A stretch of 59,960 bases of DNA from JAVJSD01 sp040219575 (GCA_040219575.1 JAVJSD010000117.1:1-59960); one strand, 5' to 3'; positions 1 to 9,537 are shown, counted from the stretch's first letter. Made by a program: numbers and translations. Notes: generated by a model not told the origin, from the letters alone.

Positions 1-13
1 CAACGGAGCAAAC

Positions 14-135
14 GGAGGTGAGAGGCGTGTCGAGTTTCTCACCTCCGCTTCCTCTGCGGCCTCCTGTTCAATTGCTTGCTTGTAGCGGCGGCGACCGCCA
101 GTTTTTCCTCCGTTCTCTCCGTTTCCTCATGTTCC
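14..135. repeat. Pyrimidine/purine-rich intergenic repeat (CTCCGTTCTCTCCGTT family), copy 1
   Basis: A short inverted repeat (GGAGGTGAGA at 14-23 against TCTCACCTCC at 37-46) is followed by pyrimidine-rich sequence containing CTCCGTTCTCTCCGTT and CCTCCTGTTCAA. The same words recur just upstream of nadD near 34234-34259. It lies downstream of the sialidase stop codon. Nothing in it looks coding. Confidence 0.5.
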
Positions 136-173
136 CCTTGCGTTACTGCAAGGGAACAGCGGCGTGAAACCTT

Positions 174-1154
174 CTATTTTGCCAGGTTCTTCAGCGGAAT
201 GCGGAGGAAGAACAGGCCGGGGCCGCCCTCCTGCTTGGCGTCGATGTCGTAGAAGACGACGCCGATCGTGTCGGCGTCGAGTTGTACCGTTCGCGGGCAG
301 GCCCGGCCGTTGATCGCTCGGCCCGGGTTGTAGTACTCGTAGCTGTCGTCCCAGGTGAGGCCGTCGTCGCGCGAGATGCGATAGCGAATGCGCTCGCCGC
401 CGAAACCGGGGCCGAGAATCTCCGACGCCAGCAGCCAGCCGTTGTCGAGGCAGACCATTTCATGCCGCCAACCTTGCTCCGCCAGATTGGGGAAGCTTTC
501 GATCTCCCGCCACGTCTTGCCATCGTCGGTGGAACGCAACCCCGCGCCGCTGACGAACGTACCCTTCGGCGTGCGGACGATCGGTATCAGCCCGTGCACG
601 CGTCCGTCGCCGAACGGCTTGCTCTCGTCGGATTGGGGATCGTAGATGAACGTGTTGTCGGAAAGCGAAAACAACCAGGCGCCCGGCGAGAGTTCGACCA
701 GCGGATGGCGAATGATGCTCCGCACCGCCGGGTCATGCGGCAGCCCGCGCGGCTGGCTCCAGGTCAGCCCGTCGTCGTCGGAGGTGGAGTACAACACGCG
801 GCGCGGCTCCTGCTGGTTGGTCTCGGTGCTCCAGCGGTTCCAGGCGTGCACCAGCGTTCCGTCGGCCAGCGTGGTGAGCGAACCGGGGTAATACGTCTTG
901 TCGATGGTGTGGGGAAACGGTTCGTCGGGCGACCACGTCCGCCCGCCGTCGGTCGAGCGCGTGATCCGCAGGTCGGTGTGGTTCACACGGCCGTACGTGA
1001 CGATCAGCGTGCCCTTCTTGCTCTGGCAGATCGCCGGATGGATATGCCCGTTGACGGGGACGCCGACCCGCACCGGCTTCGGCGCTTCAGCGCAAAACGC
1101 GCTCGTAGACAGGAAAACGTAAGCGACCAGCGCGATCGGCAAGAGACGCGTCAT
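174..1154 (-). CDS. Exported sialidase-like protein (BNR/Asp-box repeats)
   Basis: Predicted secreted six-bladed propeller glycosidase of the exo-alpha-sialidase superfamily, which releases terminal sialic acids from glycans. Residues 1-23 form a signal peptide (MTR, hydrophobic core, cleavage near FCA-EA). Four Asp boxes are visible: STDGGRTW near 67, SDDDGLTW near 125, STDDGKTW near 208 and SRDDGLTW near 261, which is the family hallmark. At 326 residues it is a compact single-domain form. An AGGAG ribosome site lies 7 bases before the ATG. Planctomycetes carry many such proteins and the true substrate could be another sugar. A sialate O-acetylesterase lies 35 kb away, but no sialic-acid catabolic operon is present. 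Confidence 0.85.
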   Translation of the reverse strand: MTRLLPIALVAYVFLSTSAFCAEAPKPVRVGVPVNGHIHPAICQSKKGTLIVTYGRVNHTDLRITRSTDGGRTWSPDEPFPHTIDKTYYPGSLTTLADGTLVHAWNRWSTETNQQEPRRVLYSTSDDDGLTWSQPRGLPHDPAVRSIIRHPLVELSPGAWLFSLSDNTFIYDPQSDESKPFGDGRVHGLIPIVRTPKGTFVSGAGLRSTDDGKTWREIESFPNLAEQGWRHEMVCLDNGWLLASEILGPGFGGERIRYRISRDDGLTWDDSYEYYNPGRAINGRACPRTVQLDADTIGVVFYDIDAKQEGGPGLFFLRIPLKNLAK

Positions 1155-1261
1155 CGAACTCTCCTGGGCGGGTGGGATGGTTGCGGGGGGATTGTTCGGC
1201 GGAAGAACACACCGGGCCGCATTCTACTCGACGGCGCGCCGTCGGTGAAATCGCTCGCGTG

Positions 1262-2128
1262 CTATCCTTCGCGCTTCCGACGCGAGGCATCACGGCGCGG
1301 CCCAAAACCCGCTCCGAACTCCTGCGTCCAGGCCTCCGTGATTTCGGCGCCGTAGAGAAAGATGATCGACGAGTAATACAACCAGACCAACAGCACCACC
1401 AGCGATCCCGCGGCCCCGTAGGCGGAACCAACGGCGAAATACGCCAGGTACATCCCAATGGCGAATTTTCCCAGTTCGAACAGGACGGCCGTCACGACGG
1501 CGCCCACGAGAACATCGCGCCAAGCGACCTTTACGTCGGGCAGCATCTTGAACGACAGGCTGAACACCGCCGTGTAAAGCAGGAAGGAGATGCCCAGCGT
1601 CATCAGCCGCAGCAGTCCGCTCTGATTGGGAACAAGCAACGAGACGCTCGCCGAGGCGGCCACCGAGGCGTACAGCAACAGCAGCACCACGGGAGCCATG
1701 GCGATCGTCAGCAGGCGCTTGCGCAGCCAGATCCACTTCCCGGCGGCGGAGGGAGCCGGCACGTTCCAAACCGTGTTCAGCGCCGTTTGCACCTGCGCGA
1801 AGATGCCGCTGGTGAACACCAAAAACGTGGCGCCGCTGACGACGACGGCGGTCCAGCCGGCCTGCTTGTTCTTGTCGGCGTTCTCGATTACGACGCGCAC
1901 CGCCTCGGCGGCGTCGACCCCCAGAATCTCGGTCAGTTCACCGTAGAGAAGGTCCTGAGAATGTTGACCGACGATCGCCGCGATCGACAGCAACATGAGC
2001 ACCATCGGCGCCAGACCGAGCGTCACGCAGAAGGCCAAAGCCGCGGCCTGCGTCAGGGCGTCGTCGGCGAACAGTTGCCGCGCGGCCGTGGTGAAGATTC
2101 CGAGCATCTTCTTGATCGGGAGGGCCAT
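1262..2128 (-). CDS. YihY/BrkB family inner membrane protein
   Basis: Polytopic membrane protein of the YihY/virulence factor BrkB family (once wrongly annotated as RNase BN), 288 residues. The N-terminal block with LTQAAALAFCVTLGLAPM is the typical start of the family, and about six hydrophobic segments follow, with the C-terminal family motif around LLVWLYYSSIIFLYGAEIT. The tail is basic (RRDASRRKREG). GAGGA lies just upstream of the ATG. Transport substrate and role are unknown for the family. It is transcribed toward the sialidase with a 107-base gap, so co-transcription is possible but unproven. Confidence 0.9.
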   Translation of the reverse strand: MALPIKKMLGIFTTAARQLFADDALTQAAALAFCVTLGLAPMVLMLLSIAAIVGQHSQDLLYGELTEILGVDAAEAVRVVIENADKNKQAGWTAVVVSGATFLVFTSGIFAQVQTALNTVWNVPAPSAAGKWIWLRKRLLTIAMAPVVLLLLYASVAASASVSLLVPNQSGLLRLMTLGISFLLYTAVFSLSFKMLPDVKVAWRDVLVGAVVTAVLFELGKFAIGMYLAYFAVGSAYGAAGSLVVLLVWLYYSSIIFLYGAEITEAWTQEFGAGFGPRRDASRRKREG

Positions 2129-2199
2129 CGTTCCTCACGCCGCATGCAACGACATTCCTTGGCGACATTCCATGGCGACAGCCCCGGCCGAACAGCCCG

Positions 2200-4176
2200 C
2201 TATTCTCCGCCGCGCATGACGGTCGCGTATTCCGCTTTCCGCTTTTCGGGCACGCGGCGCGTGAAGCAACTGACCAACACGAACACCGGCACGTTGAACA
2301 ACAAGCCCCAGGCGGTGCCGTCCATGGGAACGGCGTCTTTGATTCTGCCGATGTCGTCGGTCACCCACTGCATGCTGTCCGCGAGGCCGAACATGTCGAG
2401 GAAGAACGGAAACATGCCGCTGAACAGAAAGGCCCCCAGCAGGCCGCAAGCGACGCCCGCCGCGGCGCCCCGTCCCGTTCCCTTGCGGAGAAACAGCATG
2501 TCGATCGCCAGCGGCAACAACTGCACACTGAAGGCGATGGCGGTCAATCCCATCTGCGCGATCATCTGCAGGAAGTCGTACTTGGAGCCTTTGGCGCCGA
2601 GCACGATCACCAGCGCCCCGACGGTGGCCAGGAAGATGATGGCCCGGCCCACCCACACACGCTCCCGCTCGCCGGCCTTGGGACGGACGAACTGGTCGTA
2701 CACATCGCGCGTCAACACCGCCGAGAGGGCGTGCAGGTTGCTGTCGGCGGTGCTCATCGAAGCCGCCATGATCGCAATGATCATGATCGAGGCGAACACC
2801 GCCCCGAACGCACCCAAAGCCTTGGGTAGCTGCTCGTGCAGCACGACGATCAGGATCGAATCGAAGCCGGCGGGGACGCCGGGATTGGGCGCCACGGCCG
2901 GCTTCTGCGACGGGTCGTCGACCTTGGCCTGAAGTTTCTCGACCGCGGCGGCGAAGGCCGGATCGTCCGCCGCCAGCGCGACGAGCTGCCGCGCCTCGCT
3001 GTCGGTGATCGTCGGGCGATCCTTTCCTAACCACGTCACCGTCAGCGCGCCGTCGGTGTAGGCGACCTTCCTGGCGAGTTCCTCGGGCATCTCTCCGGCC
3101 AGCCGCGACGGCGCGTTCTTGATCGGTTCGCTGATGCTGAACTGCAGCGGGTACAGCACCTGTCCGGCCAGTCCGATCAGCATCACCCCCAGAATAAAGC
3201 AAGTGGTCAGCACGGCGGAAAAGATCAACGCCGCCCGCCGCAACGTCTTGACGCTGTTGGCGGAGTAATAGCGCATCCACTGCGCCGGCTGCACCATCGA
3301 CCCCGAAGAGCCAAACAGGCAAATCGTGAGCAGCACCGTGGGCCAGAGACGTCCCGTATTGCCGGGGGCGGTTTGCGAGGCATCGGGGAGCGTGTCGATC
3401 ACCGACTTTCCAAATTCGGCCGGGCCGCCGAAGATCAGGAACATCGCCAGGCCGGCCACCAGCATGCCGCCGATCAACAGGGCGCCTTGAATCATGTCGG
3501 TCCAGGCGACGCTCCGCATGCCGCCGATCATGATGTAGAGCATGGTGATCGCCGCCAGGATCACGGCGCCGATTTGAAACGTCGTCACCTGGAAGAACGT
3601 CGTCTCGCCCACACCGATGTCATACGTCGTCTTTTGGAAGAGTTCTTCCGAGATCAACCCGCCCGCCTGAATCTGCATCACCACGTAAGGCAGCGCGTAC
3701 AAAAAGCCGGTGATCGCCACCAGAATCCGCAACGAGAAGCGACTGCCGTAGTAGTGCGCCACCATGTCGCCCGGCGTGACGAACCCAAAGTGACGGCCGG
3801 CGCGGCTGATGCGGGCCCCGATCAGGTAGACCGTCAGTCCCGCGACCGGCACGTTGAGGCTGAACAGCGCGAACACCACGCCCTCGCGATAAACCATTCC
3901 CGGCGCGCCGAGCAAGGCGAACGAACTGAAAAACGTGGCCATGATCGTCAGCGACGAGACGATCCATCCCTGCCCGCGGCCCTGCAGGTAATAGTCTTCT
4001 TCACCCGCCTGGCTCTTGATCCAGCCGTAGATGCCCAGCACCAACAGCAGCAGCAGGTAGCCGCCCAGTACGAAATAGGGCGTGACGCCGAGGCCGCCCA
4101 CCTCGGCCGCCAGATCGGCTTCGGCCTGCGCCAGCAGCAAGTTGGTGGTCAGACCATCGAACGACAAGCAGGTCAT
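2200..4176 (-). CDS. Sodium:solute symporter family transporter with a large loop insertion
   Basis: Na+-coupled transporter of the SSS family, 658 residues, with LeuT-type core helices recognisable from GGYLLLLLVLGIYGW onward and the conserved segments GGMRSVAWTD and AASMSTADSNLHALSAVLTRD. Between these segments is an unusually long hydrophilic stretch of roughly 90 residues (from about LYPLQFSISEPIKN to PGVPAGFDS) that most family members lack; it has no hydrophobic helix and should lie on one face of the membrane. The substrate cannot be read from sequence. The small DUF3311-like gene 51 bases upstream probably encodes a partner subunit. No clear ribosome site precedes the chosen ATG. Confidence 0.9.
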   Translation of the reverse strand: MTCLSFDGLTTNLLLAQAEADLAAEVGGLGVTPYFVLGGYLLLLLVLGIYGWIKSQAGEEDYYLQGRGQGWIVSSLTIMATFFSSFALLGAPGMVYREGVVFALFSLNVPVAGLTVYLIGARISRAGRHFGFVTPGDMVAHYYGSRFSLRILVAITGFLYALPYVVMQIQAGGLISEELFQKTTYDIGVGETTFFQVTTFQIGAVILAAITMLYIMIGGMRSVAWTDMIQGALLIGGMLVAGLAMFLIFGGPAEFGKSVIDTLPDASQTAPGNTGRLWPTVLLTICLFGSSGSMVQPAQWMRYYSANSVKTLRRAALIFSAVLTTCFILGVMLIGLAGQVLYPLQFSISEPIKNAPSRLAGEMPEELARKVAYTDGALTVTWLGKDRPTITDSEARQLVALAADDPAFAAAVEKLQAKVDDPSQKPAVAPNPGVPAGFDSILIVVLHEQLPKALGAFGAVFASIMIIAIMAASMSTADSNLHALSAVLTRDVYDQFVRPKAGERERVWVGRAIIFLATVGALVIVLGAKGSKYDFLQMIAQMGLTAIAFSVQLLPLAIDMLFLRKGTGRGAAAGVACGLLGAFLFSGMFPFFLDMFGLADSMQWVTDDIGRIKDAVPMDGTAWGLLFNVPVFVLVSCFTRRVPEKRKAEYATVMRGGE

Positions 4177-4227
4177 GAGGCGGGTGTCGTGTTGGCGTGT
4201 GCGGTTGGAGAGGACGACGGATCAGCC

Positions 4228-4464
4228 TCAAGCCGATTGTTTCGGCGAATCGTCGTCGCGCGGCCAGACGAAGAAGTACGCGACGACCACCACTCCCACT
4301 TCGACGACGTACCACAACAACCCCCAGGCGTAGATCGCCGGGATGCCGAGCACGGGCGTCGGCGTGTTCACCAGGTACATGCCCGGTCCCGGTCCCATGA
4401 TCATGGCCAAGGCGAACACGGCGGCCAGAATCCAGCCCAAAGTCTTGCGTGCGGAAGGCGACAT
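4228..4464 (-). CDS. Small two-helix membrane protein, DUF3311-like symporter partner
   Basis: A 78-residue protein starting MSPSARKTLGW with two hydrophobic helices (WILAAVFALAMIM and the IYAWGLLWYVVEVGVVVVAYF region) joined by a PGPGMYLVNTPTPVLG loop. This layout matches the small DUF3311-type proteins often encoded directly before SSS-family symporters, here 51 bases upstream of one. The role is presumably assembly or stability of the symporter. An upstream in-frame start at 4557 would add 31 residues of non-hydrophobic sequence and seems less likely. Confidence 0.7.
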   Translation of the reverse strand: MSPSARKTLGWILAAVFALAMIMGPGPGMYLVNTPTPVLGIPAIYAWGLLWYVVEVGVVVVAYFFVWPRDDDSPKQSA

Positions 4465-4589
4465 GGAAGTGACTGGCGTGTGGGAGGCGGGCGGAGCGTT
4501 GGCTAGGCGAACGCCGATCGTGGCAATGTAGTCGAACCACTCGGGCTTCGCCAGCAAAAACCACGCGCGACGCCGCGGTTCACCAACTC

Positions 4590-4646
4590 CCTTGCTGGCG
4601 CGGCGGGCTCGGACGGACGCGGCGAGCCCGTTGCGCCAGCAAGGAA
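4590..4646. repeat. CTTGCTGGCGC hairpin element, copy 1
   Basis: Inverted repeat: CTTGCTGGCGC at 4591-4601 pairs with GCGCCAGCAAGG at 4633-4644, with GGGCTC and GAGCCC also able to pair inside. It begins just after the stop codon of the minus-strand aminotransferase, so it may act as a transcript end or stability hairpin; no T-run follows. A second copy lies at 21022-21081. Confidence 0.6.
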
Positions 4647-4655
4647 GTGCCGCCG

Positions 4656-5570
4656 TCAGTCGTTTGAACGCACGGCGAACCTTATCGCTTGCGCGCGGAT
4701 GTCGAGGCCGACGTGCTGGCTCCAGGCCGAGAGCAGACGCTGAAAGTTTGCGCCCGGTTGTCCGTCGCCTACCGGTTCGCCGTTGAAGCGCGTCACCGGG
4801 TACAGGCAGGGCGAGGTGCTCGTGAGCAGCACTTCCCGCGCGACGGCCACGTCGGCCGGCGTCAGATCGCGATGCACCATCGCCAGACCGAGCTCCGCCG
4901 CCAGCTTGGAAAGCACCGCCACACTGATGCCCGGCAGGATTATTTCACGGGGCGGAGAGACCAGCACCCCCTCGCCGTCGATCACCACGATGTTCGCCGT
5001 CGAGGCCTCGACCACATGCCCGGTATCGTCGAGCAAGAGCGCCCGCGAGCCGGATTCGGCGGCGCGGGCATGCTGATCGGCCAGGTAATAATGCATCCGG
5101 CTGCGGCACTTCAGTTCGCTCGGCCAACATTCACCGGGCACCTGCTGGACGTCGGTCACGCGCAGGGACTGTCCCGCGTCGTACAACTTCGCCCACAAGC
5201 CGAACGGCAGCGGAAACGTGTGCATGCCGACCAGCGGCGGCCCACCTTCGGGCACGTAGGTGGTGTACGGCCCGGGCGTGACGAACATGGTCAGCCCCAG
5301 ATCGTCTCCCTCGGCCAGCACGGGATGATTGCGGCGCACCAACTCCTTCGCCGCGGCGGCCAGTTCGTCACGCGCGAAGCCGGGCTCGACGCCGACGATC
5401 TCCAGCGAATGCCACAGCCGGTCGAGATGGGCTTCGAGCTGGAACAGCCTTCCGCCGAAGGTGCGCAACTGTTCGGCGACCGTCGCCCCCAGCAGAAAGC
5501 CCGCATCGGTCACGGGCACGACCGCCTCGGCGACGGGGACAAAACGGCCGTTCAGAAAGGCGTCGGGCAT
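4656..5570 (-). CDS. Class IV PLP-dependent aminotransferase
   Basis: Fold-type IV enzyme (branched-chain aminotransferase, D-amino acid aminotransferase and aminodeoxychorismate lyase superfamily), 304 residues. Visible are the start MPDAFLNGRFVPVAEA, the PLP lysine at about K154 in SELKCRSRMHYY, the EASTANIVVI segment near 188 that contacts cofactor phosphate, and ILPGISV near 211. Sequence alone does not separate branched-chain amino acid transamination from aminodeoxychorismate lyase; the divergent tyrA neighbour does not settle it. No strong ribosome site precedes the ATG. Confidence 0.85.
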   Translation of the reverse strand: MPDAFLNGRFVPVAEAVVPVTDAGFLLGATVAEQLRTFGGRLFQLEAHLDRLWHSLEIVGVEPGFARDELAAAAKELVRRNHPVLAEGDDLGLTMFVTPGPYTTYVPEGGPPLVGMHTFPLPFGLWAKLYDAGQSLRVTDVQQVPGECWPSELKCRSRMHYYLADQHARAAESGSRALLLDDTGHVVEASTANIVVIDGEGVLVSPPREIILPGISVAVLSKLAAELGLAMVHRDLTPADVAVAREVLLTSTSPCLYPVTRFNGEPVGDGQPGANFQRLLSAWSQHVGLDIRAQAIRFAVRSND

Positions 5571-5718
5571 GGAGGGCGAACCGCAGGCGGAAAAAACGCG
5601 AACCAGCGCATGGTGTCACACGGTCGACGTGTCTGCAATGCCACTGCGCACATGGCTTGCATCTGCTAAAATCGCCGACTTAACCCACTCACTGTACTCA
5701 CTTGCTCACCAAACATGG

Positions 5719-5741
5719 CGACGGCAGAGCCGTCGGCTTGG
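5719..5741. repeat. CCGTCGGCTTGG palindromic repeat, copy upstream of tyrA
   Basis: The sequence ACGGCAGAGCCGT is a hairpin followed by CGGCTTGG, preceded by CACTCAC/CTCACC words at about 5687-5710. The same hairpin-plus-tail occurs at 12896-12918, 18761-18784 and 18833-18855, with a CGACAAGTCG core variant at 35787-35855 and 47872-48000. It lies about 40 bases before the tyrA start codon. Confidence 0.6.
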
Positions 5742-5780
5742 GGTGATGTCGCACCACCCAATTACCACATACAACTGACC

Positions 5781-6626
5781 ATGCCGGCCTGGAACACCGT
5801 CGCCATCATCGGAGTGGGGCTGATCGGCGGATCGATCGGCCTCGGATTGCGCCGTCGTGGGCTGGCGCGCCGGGTCGTTGGAATCGGTCGCCGCGCGTCG
5901 AGTCTCCGCAAGGCGAAGCAGCACGAAACGGTTGACGCCACCACCACCAGCATCGCCAAGGGAGTGGCCGACGCGGAACTGATCATCGTCGGCACGCCGG
6001 TTTCCACGATCGTCGACATGGTAGTCCAGGCGGCAAGTCACGCCCCCGCCGAAGCCATCATCACCGACGCCGGCAGCACGAAATCGCATATTCTGCACCA
6101 GTTGCGTGAGCGACTGGGCGCCGGGCGCCCCTTCATCGGCAGCCACCCGCTGGCCGGCAGCGAAAAGAGCGGACCGGAGTTCGCCAGCGAGGATCTCTTC
6201 GAGGGACGCCTGACGGTCGTCACGCCCACCCGACAAAGCGACCCGGAAAAGGTCGCCCGAGTGGAGGCGTTCTGGGAGTCGCTGGGGAGCCGCGTGGTGC
6301 GGATGACGCCCGAGGCCCACGACGCGGCGGTGGCCGAAATCAGCCACATGCCGCACCTGATCGCGTCGGCGCTGGCGGCGGCGACTTCGGAAAAGCACCT
6401 GCCGCTTGCCGCCACCGGGTGGCGAGACACCACGCGCGTGGCGGCGGGCGAGGTCGAACTGTGGCGGCAGATCGTCGGCGAGAACCGGGCCGGCGTCTTG
6501 AAGTCGCTGGACAAGTTTGAGAAAGTGCTGTCGAAACTGCGAGCCGCCGTCGAACGCGGCGATGACACTCGACTGGTCGAGATCCTCGAGGCAGGGAAGC
6601 GCATCCGTGACGCTGTGGGAAGTTGA
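5781..6626 (+). CDS. tyrA: Prephenate/arogenate dehydrogenase
   Basis: NAD(P)-dependent oxidative decarboxylation of prephenate (or arogenate) in tyrosine synthesis, cytoplasmic, 281 residues. The Rossmann motif GVGLIGGSIG is at residues 11-20, followed by the DAGSTKS segment and GSHPLAGSEKSG, which carries the catalytic histidine. The all-helical C-terminal half has ISHMPHLIASALA. The start at 5781 is chosen because the nucleotide-binding strand begins a few residues later; the in-frame ATG at 5715 would read through an intergenic repeat. The 3' end overlaps the purL start by 20 bases. No ACT or chorismate mutase domain is attached. Confidence 0.93.
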   Translation: MPAWNTVAIIGVGLIGGSIGLGLRRRGLARRVVGIGRRASSLRKAKQHETVDATTTSIAKGVADAELIIVGTPVSTIVDMVVQAASHAPAEAIITDAGSTKSHILHQLRERLGAGRPFIGSHPLAGSEKSGPEFASEDLFEGRLTVVTPTRQSDPEKVARVEAFWESLGSRVVRMTPEAHDAAVAEISHMPHLIASALAAATSEKHLPLAATGWRDTTRVAAGEVELWRQIVGENRAGVLKSLDKFEKVLSKLRAAVERGDDTRLVEILEAGKRIRDAVGS

Positions 6627-9534
6627 CATCTACCCTGCCGAGGGGCTGCCCAACGTGCGCGGCGACGGCGTGGCGGCCGACGCCGCGGATCTCGGCCTGG
6701 GCGACGCCCTCCAGGTGACCGCCGCCCACGGCTTTCTGATTGAGGGCGCGCTCGGCGCGGCGGAGGTCGAGCGACTGTCGTGCGAACTGCTGGCCGATGG
6801 GATCGTCGAACGCACCGTCATCGGCCAGGTCGGCGACGCGCGCCTCGCCGATTCGCCCGTCGGCGCCGCCCAACTGGTTCACGTGCTTCCCAAACCGGGG
6901 GTGATGGACCCGGTCGCCCAGAGCGCCTTGCGGGCCATCGCCGATTTCGAGATCGACGCTTCGGCGGTCCGCACCTTCCAGAAGTACTGGATTCGCGGCG
7001 AATTGCCCGACGACCGCGTGCAACTGCTGTGCGGCAAGATCCTGGCGAACGATTCGATCGAACAGGTGGTGCTGGGCCCGCTGCGGCTCGATCGCCTGGC
7101 CGTCGGTTCGCCGTACCGCTTCGAGCTGGTGCATGTGCCGATTCGCCGCCTCGACGACGAGGCGCTGCTGCGGCTCAGCCGCGAGGGACAGCTCTACCTC
7201 ACGCTGGTCGAAATGCAGACCATCCAGCAGCATTTTCGCGACCTGGACCGCGATCCGACCGACATCGAACTCGAATCGCTGGCGCAGACCTGGAGCGAGC
7301 ATTGCAGCCACAAGACGCTCGCCGGCCGCATCGCCTATCGCGACGAAAACGGCGAGCGGCGTTTCGAGAACATGCTCAAGGAGACGATCTTCGCCGCCAC
7401 GCAGCAGATCCGCCGCGAACTGGGCGACGATGACTGGTGCGTCAGCGTATTCCGCGACAACGCCGGCGTGGTCCGCTTCGACGACGAATTCAACGTCGTG
7501 TTCAAGGCCGAAACGCACAACCATCCCTCGGCCCTGGAGCCCTACGGCGGAGCGAACACCGGCATCGGCGGCGTGATTCGCGATCCGCTGGGCACCGGCA
7601 TGGGCGCCAAGCCGGTTTGCAACACCGATGTGTTCTGCTTCGCCCCGCCCGACACGCCCGCCGATTCGCTGCCCCCGGGCGTGTTGCATCCGCGGCGGGT
7701 GATGAAGGGCGTCGTCAGCGGCGTGCGCGACTACGGCAACCGGATGGGCATCCCCACGGTCAACGGCGCGCTCTATTTCGACGAGCGGTATCTTGGTAAT
7801 CCTTTGGTGTTCTGCGGCAACGTCGGCATCCTGCCCCGCGCCATGTCGTTCAAGGAGCCCAAGCCGGGCGACTACATCGTCGCCCTCGGCGGGCGCACTG
7901 GCCGCGACGGCATCCACGGCGCGACGTTCAGCTCGGCGGAGCTGACGCACGAAAGCGAATCGCTCAGCGGCGGCGCGGTGCAAATCGGCAACGCCATCAC
8001 CGAGAAGATGTTGATGGACGTGCTATTGGAAGCCCGGGATCGCGGACTGTACAACGCCGTGACCGACTGCGGGGCCGGCGGCTTTTCGAGCGCCGTGGGT
8101 GAGATGGGCGAGGAGATCGGCGCCGAGGTATGGCTCGACAAGGCGCCGCTGAAATACGACGGCCTGTCGTACACCGAGATATGGATCTCCGAGGCGCAGG
8201 AGCGGATGGTGCTGGCCGTGCCGCCGGAGAACTGGGAGGCGTTCGAGGCGCTCTGCCGCAGCGAAGACGTGGAGGCGACGATCATCGGCAAGTTCCAGCC
8301 GACGGGCAAACTGCTGCTCAAATACGAGGGGCAGGACGTCGGTGAGTTGTCGATGGAGTTTCTGCACGGCGGCCGTCCGCCGATCGTTCGCGAGGCGCAC
8401 TATGCGCCGCAGCCGGAAGCGCCGCTTTCGATTCGCCTGGAAGGAGGCGGGTACGTCGACGCCCTGCACCGCATCCTTGGTTCGCTAAACGTGGCCAGCA
8501 AGGAATGGGTCATCCGGCAATACGATCACGAGGTGCAAGGAGGCAGTGTGATCAAGCCGCTGGTGGGCGTGGCCTGCGACGGCCCCAGCGACGCGGCGGT
8601 GATTCGCCCGGTGATCGGTTCACGCCGCGGACTGGTGATCGCCTGCGGCATGAACCCGCGGTACGGCGATCTCGATCCGTATCACATGGCCGCCAGCGCC
8701 ATCGACGAGGCGATTCGCAACTGCGTGGCCGTCGGCGCCGATCCCGCGCGGCTGGCGATTCTCGACAATTTCTGCTGGGGCTACACCGACCGGCCCGAGA
8801 CGCTCGGCTCGCTGGTTCGCGCGGCCCTCGCCTGTCACGACCTGGCCCTGGCCCTCGGCACGCCCTTTATCAGCGGCAAGGACAGCCTCAACAACGAATT
8901 CAGCTACTTCGACGAGCAGGGCGGCAAACAGACGATCGGCATCCCTTCCACGCTGCTGATCAGCGCCATGGGGCAGGTCGACGACGTGGCCCGTTGCGTG
9001 ACGATGGATCTCAAGTCGCCCGGCAATCTGCTGTACCTGGTCGGAACAACGAGCCACGAACTGGGCGGTTCCCACCTGGCGCTGATCGAAAAGCAAGCCG
9101 GCGGCGTCGTGCCGAAGGTTGATGCGGCCCGGGCCAAGGCGACGTTCGCGGCCCTGCATGCGGCGATCAACGCGGGTTGCGTTCGCGCCTGCCACGATCT
9201 CAGCGAAGGGGGCCTGGCGGTCGCCGCCGCCGAGATGGCCTTCGCCGGCGGCCTCGGTGCGAGCCTTTCGCTCGACAACATACCGCACGACATCGACGAT
9301 CGCGACTCGCTGGCGACGACGTTGCTGTTCTCCGAATCCAACACGCGTTTCCTCTGTGAGGTTCCCGCGGAGCGACAAGCATCGTTCGAACAACACCTCG
9401 CCGGAATCGCCGTGGCCAAGGTCGGAGAAGTTACTGGCGAATCGAACCTGGACATCACGCACCAGGGCGCCGAGATCCTCACCGCTGAGTTCGCCGACTT
9501 GAAGGAATCGTGGCAACGACCACTGCGCTGGTAG
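6607..9534 (+). CDS. purL: Phosphoribosylformylglycinamidine synthase, PurS-PurL fusion
   Basis: FGAM synthetase subunit of de novo purine synthesis; it converts FGAR to FGAM with ATP and ammonia supplied by PurQ. About 975 residues, longer than stand-alone PurL (about 740). The first roughly 200 residues contain PurS-like modules (LWEVDIYPAEG; VHVLPKPGVMDP), followed by WSEHCSHKTL with the catalytic histidine and the PurL signature HNHPSALEPYGGANTGIGG. GTG at 6607 is chosen because homology starts there; it overlaps tyrA by 20 bases. Upstream ATG 6517 would read 30 residues out of tyrA sequence. The amidotransferase subunit is separate at 10287. Confidence 0.93.
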   Translation: MTLWEVDIYPAEGLPNVRGDGVAADAADLGLGDALQVTAAHGFLIEGALGAAEVERLSCELLADGIVERTVIGQVGDARLADSPVGAAQLVHVLPKPGVMDPVAQSALRAIADFEIDASAVRTFQKYWIRGELPDDRVQLLCGKILANDSIEQVVLGPLRLDRLAVGSPYRFELVHVPIRRLDDEALLRLSREGQLYLTLVEMQTIQQHFRDLDRDPTDIELESLAQTWSEHCSHKTLAGRIAYRDENGERRFENMLKETIFAATQQIRRELGDDDWCVSVFRDNAGVVRFDDEFNVVFKAETHNHPSALEPYGGANTGIGGVIRDPLGTGMGAKPVCNTDVFCFAPPDTPADSLPPGVLHPRRVMKGVVSGVRDYGNRMGIPTVNGALYFDERYLGNPLVFCGNVGILPRAMSFKEPKPGDYIVALGGRTGRDGIHGATFSSAELTHESESLSGGAVQIGNAITEKMLMDVLLEARDRGLYNAVTDCGAGGFSSAVGEMGEEIGAEVWLDKAPLKYDGLSYTEIWISEAQERMVLAVPPENWEAFEALCRSEDVEATIIGKFQPTGKLLLKYEGQDVGELSMEFLHGGRPPIVREAHYAPQPEAPLSIRLEGGGYVDALHRILGSLNVASKEWVIRQYDHEVQGGSVIKPLVGVACDGPSDAAVIRPVIGSRRGLVIACGMNPRYGDLDPYHMAASAIDEAIRNCVAVGADPARLAILDNFCWGYTDRPETLGSLVRAALACHDLALALGTPFISGKDSLNNEFSYFDEQGGKQTIGIPSTLLISAMGQVDDVARCVTMDLKSPGNLLYLVGTTSHELGGSHLALIEKQAGGVVPKVDAARAKATFAALHAAINAGCVRACHDLSEGGLAVAAAEMAFAGGLGASLSLDNIPHDIDDRDSLATTLLFSESNTRFLCEVPAERQASFEQHLAGIAVAKVGEVTGESNLDITHQGAEILTAEFADLKESWQRPLRW

Positions 9535-9537
9535 TTC

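Noticed and set aside
1172..2932. 586-codon plus-strand open frame opposite YihY and the symporter
   Set aside because: His-, Gln- and Arg-rich antisense translation typical of high-GC DNA; the opposite frames have clear families.
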